Assembly: GCA_007130345.1 (NCBI GenBank)
Contig: SLSP01000132.1
Location: forward strand, 1-7,575
Reading direction: 5' to 3'
DNA length: 7,575 bases
Source: Thermoflexales bacterium
GTDB taxonomy: Bacteria > Chloroflexota > Anaerolineae > B4-G1 > SLSP01
Shown: positions 1 to 5,649 of the stretch, one piece after another
Layout: each line of letters opens with the position of its first letter
Numbering within the stretch: the first letter of the stretch is position 1
Program-made: the position numbers and the translations under genes
The notes under the pieces: generated by a model
Told to the model about the DNA's origin: nothing
Database searches by the model: none
What the model saw: the letters and a program-made list of their open reading frames with translations, nothing else

Positions 1-1
1 A

Positions 2-361
2 GCCTTTGATGCGCAAGCCCCGTTGCCCACCGTGCTGGCGGCCTACGACCAGTTGAGCGAAGTCTTTATGAACCTGGTGGTCAACGCGCGAGATGCGATG
101 CCCGAAGGCGGCAAGCTGACGGTATGCGCGCACCCGGAGAACGGTCACGTCGTCGCGCAGGTGTCGGATACCGGTCACGGTATCCCGCCAGAGGTGCGCG
201 AGCGCCTCTTCGAGCCGTTCTTCACGACGAAGGGCGAGCAGGGGACGGGGCTAGGGTTGGCGATCTGCTATCGCATCGTCCAGGAGCATGGCGGCGATCT
301 CGCTGTGACGAGCGAGGTGGGGCAAGGGACGACGTTCACGGTGCGGCTGCCGCGCGCGTGA
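2..361 (+). CDS. Sensor histidine kinase, C-terminal HATPase domain (partial, 5' end outside window)
   Basis: This is the catalytic ATP-binding end of a sensor histidine kinase, which phosphorylates a conserved histidine and passes the phosphate to a response regulator. About 119 codons are visible, open from base 2 with the start outside the window. The boxes of a HATPase_c domain appear in order: the N box NLVVNARDA (71-97), the G1 box DTGHGIP (167-187), the F box RLFEPFFTTK (203-232) and the G2 box GTGLGL (242-259). The domain finishes in the usual beta strand (TTFTVRLP) just before the TGA stop. The dimerisation domain and any sensor domains are upstream and cannot be seen, so the signal and partner regulator are unknown. 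Codon use is strongly GC-rich. It lies on the same strand as the MglA/Roadblock genes but is separated from them by about 390 bases with repeats and a small gene, so co-transcription is uncertain. Confidence 0.95.
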   Translation, partial: AFDAQAPLPTVLAAYDQLSEVFMNLVVNARDAMPEGGKLTVCAHPENGHVVAQVSDTGHGIPPEVRERLFEPFFTTKGEQGTGLGLAICYRIVQEHGGDLAVTSEVGQGTTFTVRLPRA

Positions 362-399
362 GCTGTGGCGGCGAGAGCGGATGGGTGTACAATAGGGGT

Positions 400-434
400 G
401 TGAAGCGTGAAACGTGAAACGTCAAGCGTCAAAT
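400..434 (+). repeat. Degenerate heptanucleotide array, left copy (5 units)
   Basis: Five heptamers lie end to end: GTGAAGC, GTGAAAC, GTGAAAC, GTCAAGC, GTCAAAT (consensus GTSAARC). The array sits between the histidine kinase stop and the small antitoxin-like gene. The same consensus appears in reverse complement at 672-713, so the two arrays could pair across the gene. Heptameric intergenic repeats of this style are familiar to me from Chloroflexota and cyanobacterial genomes, but the family has not been searched here. Confidence 0.9.
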
Positions 435-459
435 CGATGGTTTGAAGACGAGGTGGACG

Positions 460-663
460 ATGATAACGTTGAATTTAGAGGAAAAACAGCTAAAGGACAT
501 CGTAAAACAGGCGCTTCTGGAGATTTTTGAGGAGCGGCAAGACCTGGCCGAGGCTTTATTTCAGGAGGCACTGGAAGATTGGAGCCTGCTTCAGGCCATT
601 CGAGAGGGAGAAACCAGCGCGGATGTAACGCGCGAGGCGGTTTTTGATACACTATCAGCGTGA
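460..663 (+). CDS. Small antitoxin-like protein (orphan, 67 aa)
   Basis: This is a short acidic, helix-rich protein starting MITLNLEEKQLKDIVKQALL. It resembles small uncharacterised proteins, often annotated as antitoxin-like, that are common in cyanobacteria and Chloroflexota. Their shared shape is a short N-terminal strand, a long helix with EERxDL(A/V)EAL, then a tail of the form LxxAIREGExSxxVTREAVFxxL. That resemblance is from memory. The ATG at 460 is preferred to the in-frame TTG at 442 because AGGTGG (451-456) is a ribosome-binding site for 460. No toxin ORF follows: the next gene is the GTPase at 750, so any partner is absent or encoded elsewhere. The gene is AT-richer (about 45% GC in the row 481-540) than the kinase and GTPase around it, and heptamer arrays flank it on both sides. 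It may be a transferred cassette. That the gene is real is likely; the function is weakly supported. Confidence 0.6.
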   Translation: MITLNLEEKQLKDIVKQALLEIFEERQDLAEALFQEALEDWSLLQAIREGETSADVTREAVFDTLSA

Positions 664-671
664 AATCAAAA

Positions 672-713
672 CCTTGACGTTTCACGCTTGACGTTTGACG
701 CCTGACGTTTCAC
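672..713 (-). repeat. Degenerate heptanucleotide array, right copy (6 units, inverted relative to 400-434)
   Basis: Six heptamers read on the + strand as CCTTGAC, GTTTCAC, GCTTGAC, GTTTGAC, GCCTGAC, GTTTCAC. These are reverse complements of the GTSAARC unit seen upstream of the small gene. The array is followed at once by a perfect 5-bp hairpin: TCACG (710-714), loop AAG, CGTGA (718-722). No T-run follows, so an intrinsic terminator is not evident. Pairing with 400-434 in RNA or cruciform DNA would enclose the whole antitoxin-like gene. Confidence 0.9.
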
Positions 714-749
714 GAAGCGTGACTTCTGCAAAATAATCAGGAGACCTCA

Positions 750-1349
750 ATGTTCATCCACTGGAAAAAACGCGAGCTTGACCTTAACATCGTTTACTAC
801 GGCCCGGCGTTGAGCGGGAAGACGACGAATCTGGAGCAAATCCACGCGCGCTCCAAAGCCGGGGCGCGCAGCGAGTTGTTCACGCTCAACACGCACGAAG
901 ACCGCACCATCTTCTTCGACTTTATGCAACTGGAGATGGGCCAGGTCGCCGGGCTGACGCCCAAATTCGGCCTGTACACCGTGCCGGGCCAGGTCTACTA
1001 CGAATCGACGCGCGAGGCGGTGCTGCGCCGCGCCGATGCCCTGGTCTTTGTGGCGGATTCCCAGGCCAGCCGGATGGAGGACAACCTCGCGGCGTGGGCG
1101 GATATGCAGCAGCAGTTGACGCGGATGCAGCGCCCGCTCAAGACGATGCCGCTGGTGGTGCAATTCAACAAGCGCGATCTGCCCGACGCGCTGCCGGTGA
1201 CGGATCTAGCGCAAGCGCTGCGGCTCGGCAAAGTCCCCACCTTCGAGGCCGTCGCCGTCCGAGGCGAGGGCGTCCCGGAGACGTTGCAGGGCGCGATGCG
1301 GATGTTGTTGATTTATGTGCAGTACAAGCTCAAGGCACAAGGAGCCTGA
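750..1349 (+). CDS. mglA: MglA-like Ras-superfamily small GTPase
   Basis: This is a 199-residue small GTPase of the MglA family. These proteins act as GTP-dependent switches that set cell polarity or drive motility in Myxococcus and also occur beside sensory proteins in many bacteria. The P-loop is GPALSGKT (18-25) followed by TN, typical of MglA. Switch I/II holds THEDRTIFFDF with Arg52 at the position of MglA's intrinsic arginine finger. The G3 region is YTVPGQ (76-81), where Thr77 replaces the usual Ras aspartate (an MglA hallmark), and Gln81 matches the catalytic glutamine. The base-specificity motif is NKRD (140-143). CAGGAGACC (739-747 region) precedes the ATG and fixes the start. The length suits the family. 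The Roadblock gene follows after only 7 bases, matching the mglA-mglB pairing in which a Roadblock protein acts as the GTPase-activating partner. The cellular output here is unknown. Confidence 0.93.
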   Translation: MFIHWKKRELDLNIVYYGPALSGKTTNLEQIHARSKAGARSELFTLNTHEDRTIFFDFMQLEMGQVAGLTPKFGLYTVPGQVYYESTREAVLRRADALVFVADSQASRMEDNLAAWADMQQQLTRMQRPLKTMPLVVQFNKRDLPDALPVTDLAQALRLGKVPTFEAVAVRGEGVPETLQGAMRMLLIYVQYKLKAQGA

Positions 1350-1356
1350 TGATATA

Positions 1357-1719
1357 ATGAAAGCGGTGCAAGACATTATTAGAAATCTCAGTCAACAAGA
1401 GGGCTTTGGGACGGTCGTGTTGACCGACGCCACGGGGTTGCCGTTGGCGACTTCGGAGGATCGGGATGGGGCCGAGTCGCTGGCGGCAGTAGTGGCGGAG
1501 ATTCTGCGGGCTGCCGGGGGCATCAGCGCGCGGCTTGGGTGGGGCGTGATGAGCGAGACGCTGCTGCTCTCCGACGACGCGCAGCGTGGCGTGATGTGCC
1601 GGCAGTTCAAGGCTGGCCGCCGCGATCTGGTGCTGGCGCTGTTCATCACGCCGCAGAACGCCTATTGGGAGGCCACCACGCAGGCCATCCGGGAAATCCA
1701 GCAGGTGTGGCGGTTGTAA
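1357..1719 (+). CDS. Roadblock/LC7 domain protein (MglB-like partner of the GTPase)
   Basis: This is a 120-residue single-domain Roadblock/LC7 protein. Such proteins form homodimers that bind small GTPases; MglB is the GTPase-activating protein of MglA. The sequence shows the expected order: an N-terminal helix (MKAVQDIIRNL), the first strand with VVLTDATGLPLATS (a glycine turn between strands), the central helix SLAAVVAEILRAAGG, then strands ETLLLSDD and DLVLALFITP, and a final amphipathic helix ending IQQVWRL. The ATG at 1357 is chosen over in-frame upstream codons because AAGGAGCC (1339-1345 region) lies 12 bases before it and the upstream codons are inside the GTPase gene. The 7-base gap to that gene implies co-transcription and probably translational coupling. 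The role as partner or GAP of the 750-1349 GTPase is inferred from pairing. Confidence 0.85.
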   Translation: MKAVQDIIRNLSQQEGFGTVVLTDATGLPLATSEDRDGAESLAAVVAEILRAAGGISARLGWGVMSETLLLSDDAQRGVMCRQFKAGRRDLVLALFITPQNAYWEATTQAIREIQQVWRL

Positions 1720-1732
1720 AAGCGAGGGTGCT

Positions 1733-2044
1733 ATGTTGACCAACCAGGTAAGTTTGACGGAACTAGCGCATAATCCACACGCGGTGCTCCGCCATATTAT
1801 CACGGCGGATAAGCCGGTGTTGATCCTGGATGAATCCAAACCGGCGGTGGTCGTTATCAGCCTGGCAGACTATGAATTTTTAGAGCAAGCCCGCCGTCAG
1901 CAACCTGTGCGCGCCTGGATAGAACGCGCCCAACAATTGCGGGAGGCCATCACGCAACGTGCCGGTGCTGTATTACCTAACTCGGTTGCAGAGTTGGACG
2001 AATTGCGCGAGGAACACGCTGATGGTAACTCAGGTTTGTCTTGA
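1733..2044 (+). CDS. Phd/YefM-family antitoxin
   Basis: This is a 103-residue antitoxin that should bind and neutralise the VapC-type toxin encoded directly after it and repress their shared promoter. The N-terminal 50 residues carry the Phd/YefM DNA-binding fold: VSLTELAHNP followed by VLRHI, then the strand pair KPVLILDESKPAVVVISLADYEFLE. This is the classic pattern of helix, then 'P(V/I)xI..xGxPxAVLxSxxxYExL'. The C-terminal half is rich in charged and Gln residues, as expected for the toxin-binding arm. It starts 13 bases after the Roadblock stop, with GCGAGGGTG just upstream of the ATG. Its last 23 bases overlap the toxin start in another reading frame, a common arrangement that couples translation. 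The DNA is AT-richer than the GTPase gene before it, which suggests acquisition. Confidence 0.9.
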   Translation: MLTNQVSLTELAHNPHAVLRHIITADKPVLILDESKPAVVVISLADYEFLEQARRQQPVRAWIERAQQLREAITQRAGAVLPNSVAELDELREEHADGNSGLS

Positions 2045-2468
2045 TGCGAGCATCCTAATTAAACTGGTTGTGCCGGAGCCAGACAGCCAATTGGCAACAG
2101 TGCTATGGCAACAAAGTATACAAACCGAATGGGAAATTGTCGCTCCTGCATTGTTCTGGTTCGAGATTACGGCTGTGTTGCGTAAAAAAGTACATCGCCA
2201 GTTGCTCACAACAGCAGAAGGAGAGCAAGCTCTGCGGCTTGCGTTGGAGGCTGATGTGCAAATCATCTCTGCACATAGCTTGCATCAGCGGGCCTGGGAA
2301 TTAGCGACCTATTTTCAACGGCCAACGGCTTATGATACACACTACTTGGCGCTGGCTGAGGCTTTGCGCTGCGATTTCTGGACAGCGGATCAACGGTTGT
2401 TCAATGCGGTCAAAACTGAGTTATCTTGGGTTAGGTGGTTAGGCTCATTAACTGAGAACAAAGTTTGA
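2022..2468 (+). CDS. vapC: PIN-domain ribonuclease toxin (VapC family)
   Basis: This is a 148-residue PIN-domain protein, the toxin of the pair. VapC toxins cut RNA (often tRNA or rRNA) using metal ions held by acidic residues. The four expected acidic positions are present: Asp8 in CLDASILIKL, Glu48 in FWFEITAVLRK, Asp105 in AYDTHYLALA and Asp123 in FWTADQRLF, so the enzyme looks intact. An open frame extends upstream to 1959, but the ATG at 2022 is the better start. It places the PIN motif 8 residues in, as usual, and GAGGA (2009-2013) lies 8 bases upstream. The gene overlaps the antitoxin by 23 bases. A hand-counted row (2101-2160) is about 43% GC, well below the signalling genes, consistent with transfer. 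RNA target unknown. Confidence 0.9.
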   Translation: MVTQVCLDASILIKLVVPEPDSQLATVLWQQSIQTEWEIVAPALFWFEITAVLRKKVHRQLLTTAEGEQALRLALEADVQIISAHSLHQRAWELATYFQRPTAYDTHYLALAEALRCDFWTADQRLFNAVKTELSWVRWLGSLTENKV

Positions 2469-2483
2469 GGAAATGTTGTAAAT

Positions 2484-3842
2484 ATGGTCACACAGAAACG
2501 AGGTTATCTTATTGGCGCGCTTGGTATCTTCTTCTGGCTTTGTCTGTGGGGTATCGGCGCGACGGCGGTGAACGCCCGTTCGCAGTTGACGGGCAACAGT
2601 ATAGCAGTGTTGACCGAGATGGACTTGGGCCTGACACAGACGCTTAAGGCATGGTACGAAGATGCCTCTGGAGAAACCGGCCATGACGATTATTTCGGCG
2701 CTTACGTGACCTTGCCGGTGACGGATACATTGTATATTGGATTAGGAACGGCGCGACCAGCGGAATCTCGTGGGGCCTATTTTGCAAAATTCGATGGCGA
2801 CACGCTGACCGGCATTTTCCGTCCAGATGAAGATGGTCTGCATGAGTTGTTGTATGATGGCACTGTGATACATATTGCCGGAACTGATCCGGGCAGTGGA
2901 GACGATCATTCAGCGGGCAATCATTATATCTACACGCCTACAACCGGCACGTACACCAAATATCGCGATAGTGAAACGGGCCTCCCCAACGTCTTCCATA
3001 CCTGGAGCTTGTGGCTCTCGGATACGGTGCTGTATGCGGCGGTGAGTTCGCATAATGGGACGTATACTGACAATTGCACGATCAATTCGGTCAATGTATG
3101 TATGGGCCAAATCTTCACCAGCACAGACCGAGGCGCGACCTGGACGTGGATGAGCGACTTGGGCGGCTATAGGGCATACGATATCATTGGATTCGCCGGC
3201 GATCTATACGCTATCGCCAACGATCGATATATGCGCGCGTTGTCTATGTCCAGAAGCACCGATGGCGGGCAGACCTGGACGGGTATCCCTGAGCTACAGG
3301 AGAACGTGCGCCGCGTCCACATGGTAGAATTCCACGAGCAGCTTATTGCCACCAGCTTCGACCGCGCCGCTCTTTATGCTCTGCAAACCGATGGTACAGT
3401 ATCTACGCATACCCTGCCCCTGGATTATCGCGTGGGGACGACGTATACAGAGTGGTTTGCGGAGGCTTACACAGATTACAAAGTGCTGACGGTGGTTGGG
3501 GAACATCTTTACCTCATCGCGCAGCCGAGTACCGAGATCACGGGAAGCGCCATTCTCCGCACGGCGGATTTGCAAAACTGGGAGCGGATGGCGCAGACGG
3601 ACGCGCGCTTGATTTCGCTCTCTTACTGGGAAGATAATACGTGGTTGGTTGCATCTTCGGCAGGCACAAACGCGGCGTTGTGGTATATGGACTTGAGTGA
3701 GCCGCCCTTATCCGTCACGGCGCGCACATTCAAGGCGCGGCCTTCGGTCTTCCCTATGCTATTGGCCGGGATGGTGGTTTCGCTGATGGGATGGCGCGCG
3801 CGTGTTGGTGACGTGTCGTTTGTCGTGCAAAAGCGTTGTTGA
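2484..3842 (+). CDS. Secreted or membrane-anchored beta-propeller protein with Asp-box (BNR) repeats
   Basis: This is a 452-residue protein I cannot assign to a characterised family. It starts with basic residues and a hydrophobic stretch (residues 8-29, YLIGALGIFFWLCLWGIGAT), which is a signal peptide or anchor. Two Asp-box motifs, STDRGATW (213-220) and STDGGQTW (258-265), mark a sialidase/BNR-type propeller fold. Repeated segments of the form 'LYIGLGTA', 'LYAAVSS', 'LYAIAND' and 'LYLIAQP' fit the strands of successive blades. Cys198 and Cys206 could form a disulfide. Near the end, PSVFPMLLAGMVVSLMGW (420-437) is hydrophobic and is followed by Arg438 and Arg440, a possible second membrane segment. 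No sialidase catalytic set is evident. The start is set by the ATG just before the signal-like stretch, although the nearest GAGG lies about 13 bases upstream and is weak. The methyltransferase starts 9 bases after its stop, so the two are probably co-expressed. Ligand unknown. Confidence 0.7.
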   Translation: MVTQKRGYLIGALGIFFWLCLWGIGATAVNARSQLTGNSIAVLTEMDLGLTQTLKAWYEDASGETGHDDYFGAYVTLPVTDTLYIGLGTARPAESRGAYFAKFDGDTLTGIFRPDEDGLHELLYDGTVIHIAGTDPGSGDDHSAGNHYIYTPTTGTYTKYRDSETGLPNVFHTWSLWLSDTVLYAAVSSHNGTYTDNCTINSVNVCMGQIFTSTDRGATWTWMSDLGGYRAYDIIGFAGDLYAIANDRYMRALSMSRSTDGGQTWTGIPELQENVRRVHMVEFHEQLIATSFDRAALYALQTDGTVSTHTLPLDYRVGTTYTEWFAEAYTDYKVLTVVGEHLYLIAQPSTEITGSAILRTADLQNWERMAQTDARLISLSYWEDNTWLVASSAGTNAALWYMDLSEPPLSVTARTFKARPSVFPMLLAGMVVSLMGWRARVGDVSFVVQKRC

Positions 3843-3851
3843 GAGGTTTCT

Positions 3852-5513
3852 ATGCAATTTATGTATGTGGATCAAGCCAAGATGATGTCCACTTTGCAGG
3901 AATCGCGGGCGGCATCTTTCGATTGTATCATCATCGTGGCGGATGCGCTTGAACCGCGCAATATGACGGGGCTGAAAGCGTGCCTGGATGACTGCGCCCG
4001 CGTTCTGAAGGATGGCGGCGTGCTTTTTGTGCAAGGCCGGCCCGAATACTTGCCGGAAGTGGGCGTGCATCTTGACCGGCAGTTGAACTTCAAATACTGG
4101 ATTGCGATTGAGTCCGCGGTGCAACAACGCGAACGCGGTTTGCCCTCGGTTCACGCCGCTGTGCTGCTGTTTACGAAGGGCCATGGGCGATTTCATATCC
4201 GGCGCACGCGCTTCCCGCATCAGCATTGTGCCTTTTGCGAGAAAACGCTCAAGGATTGGGGCGGCAAATCCCACCTGATGCACCCCGACGGGTACGTCAT
4301 CTCCGACGTGTGGAAGGATTTGCCGATGGCAGACAATTACTCACAGCTTTCCGGGCCGGTTCTGGACGCGATGTTGCGGATGCTGGATTTCCCATCGGCC
4401 AAATCGGAGTCCGCGTATGCCGTCAGGGGCCTGATCGGACCGAAAGAGGGTCTCGCTACAGATGACGTGGTCGCGGAACCGGCTTCGCAATACACGTTGC
4501 CGACATTTTCCGGGCCGGAGAAGCCCTACAGCCCCCTCCCCCAGACAATTGGAGACACGCTGTTTGACGTGGTGCATCACGGCGACGCGGTGAATATCCT
4601 TGAGCAATATCCTGACAATTCTATTGACCTGGTGTTCGCCGATCCGCCCTACAATCTTGATAAAGCCTATCACGTCTACGATGACGAACTGGCCGATGAG
4701 GAGTACGTGCGCTGGTGCAATGCGTGGTTACAAGAATACGCGCGTATCCTCAAACCGACCGGTTCGCTCTACGTGTTGAACTTGCCGCGCTGGACAATGT
4801 ATCACGCGGCGTTCCTCAACCAGCGGTTGTATTTCCAGAATTGGATTGTGTGGGATGCGATGGCCGCGCCGTTGGGTAAGCTGATGCCCGCGCACTATGG
4901 CCTGCTATTCTACACCAAGCATCCGACGGACTTCACCTTCAATTACGCCGAAGTGACCGAGTTGGATGCCCGTTACTACTGCTTGCGCCAATCCTGCATC
5001 AAAAAGCGCAAAGCGCGCGGGGTAGATGACAAAATGTCGCTGACGGATCTGTGGTGGGATGTGCATCGCATCAAGCACAAACGCGACCGGGATCGTCACC
5101 CATGCCAGTTGCCCGACGCGCTGATGGAGCGGATTATCCGTCTTTCGACCAACGAAGGCGACATCGTGCTTGACGCGCTTGGCGGGGTGGGCACTACGCC
5201 GGTAATGGCCGCCAAGCTCAACCGCCGCTACGTAGCCATTGATATTGATGCTGCTTACGTCGAAATTATGCGGCGCAAAATCGCCGAGGTGCAACGCCAG
5301 GGCTACGTGGCGCGAGAAAGCGTCCACAAACCCAAGCGCAAGCACTCCAAGAAGGAGCTTCAGTTGGCATTGCGTGACCTGGCGATTAAGCTAGGCCGGT
5401 TGCCGACGCCGCAAGATGTGCAAGAAATGAGTGCGTATTCGCCCGATGTTTTCTTGGAAGTGTTCCCGACGTGGAGCAAGGCGCTCAAAGCGGCTAAGTT
5501 GAATGCTTGCTAG
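3852..5513 (+). CDS. DNA methyltransferase (DPPY, beta-class order) with degenerate N-terminal duplicate and HNH-associated repeat tail
   Basis: This is a 553-residue SAM-dependent DNA methyltransferase of the N4/N6 family (PF01555-like). DPPY (264-267) points to N6-adenine methylation, preceded by HHGDAVNIL and SIDLVFA. The SAM-binding motif comes later, as DALGGVGTT (441-449) after HPCQLP (416-421) and before RRYVAIDID, which is the motif IV-then-I order of the beta class. Residues 22-160 look like a decayed copy of the catalytic domain: FDCIIIVADAL replaces DLVFADPPY, CARVLKDGGVLFV matches YARILKPTGSLYV, and VHAAVLLFTKG matches AHYGLLFYTKH. This copy carries CAFC (126-129) and WGGKSHLMHPDG, a likely zinc-binding piece. 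Residues 499-550 resemble the homing-endonuclease-associated HNH repeat (LGRLPTPQDV, then W-S-KAL-AA). GAGAGG (3841-3846) overlaps the previous stop and sets the ATG. No restriction nuclease gene is visible beside it. Target site unknown. Confidence 0.9.
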   Translation: MQFMYVDQAKMMSTLQESRAASFDCIIIVADALEPRNMTGLKACLDDCARVLKDGGVLFVQGRPEYLPEVGVHLDRQLNFKYWIAIESAVQQRERGLPSVHAAVLLFTKGHGRFHIRRTRFPHQHCAFCEKTLKDWGGKSHLMHPDGYVISDVWKDLPMADNYSQLSGPVLDAMLRMLDFPSAKSESAYAVRGLIGPKEGLATDDVVAEPASQYTLPTFSGPEKPYSPLPQTIGDTLFDVVHHGDAVNILEQYPDNSIDLVFADPPYNLDKAYHVYDDELADEEYVRWCNAWLQEYARILKPTGSLYVLNLPRWTMYHAAFLNQRLYFQNWIVWDAMAAPLGKLMPAHYGLLFYTKHPTDFTFNYAEVTELDARYYCLRQSCIKKRKARGVDDKMSLTDLWWDVHRIKHKRDRDRHPCQLPDALMERIIRLSTNEGDIVLDALGGVGTTPVMAAKLNRRYVAIDIDAAYVEIMRRKIAEVQRQGYVARESVHKPKRKHSKKELQLALRDLAIKLGRLPTPQDVQEMSAYSPDVFLEVFPTWSKALKAAKLNAC

Positions 5514-5614
5514 AACACTGTCGCTACTTTATCAATCTCGAACATCTGAGTATGCTGGAAGCGATTGTATTGCGACATGTACCTGAGAAGTATTTCGGCA
5601 TGGGTGCAAAATAA
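5498..5614 (+). other. Short protein-like open frame with no start, after and overlapping the methyltransferase end (possible gene remnant)
   Basis: In the frame one base behind the methyltransferase, 38 codons run from just after a TAA (5495-5497) to TAA at 5612-5614. The reading includes LEHCRYFINLEHLSMLEAIV followed by LRHVPEKYFGMGAK, which looks like ordinary protein rather than random sequence. The only ATG far enough upstream to matter is at 5552, without a clear ribosome-binding site. It may be the 3' end of a lost gene or a frameshifted extension of the methyltransferase. I do not recognise a family. The rest of the gap up to 5640 shows no repeat or terminator. Confidence 0.25.
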
Positions 5615-5649
5615 TCGGAAACAGTCATTTTTCAACAAAGTGAGGTGGT

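Noticed and set aside
388..393. TACAAT as a possible -10 box for the small antitoxin-like gene
   Set aside because: No convincing -35 sequence is found about 17 bases upstream, so it is not supported as a promoter.
422..685. Minus-strand open frame opposite the small antitoxin-like gene
   Set aside because: Much of its ends is repeat array, and the + strand frame has a ribosome-binding site and a family-like protein.
400..713. Heptamer arrays as a CRISPR array
   Set aside because: The units are 7 bases and contiguous without spacers, and no cas gene is present.
1353..1358. TATAAT, a perfect -10 box
   Set aside because: It overlaps the start codon of the Roadblock gene, there is no matching -35 at the right distance, and the gene is tightly linked to the GTPase gene.
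1330..1839. Minus-strand open frame (169 codons) opposite the Roadblock and antitoxin genes
   Set aside because: It spans two well-supported genes on the other strand and shows no recognisable motif; a GC-rich shadow.
2484..3842. Propeller protein as an active sialidase
   Set aside because: Only two Asp boxes are clear, and the arginine triad, Tyr/Glu nucleophile set and RIP motif of sialidases are not evident.
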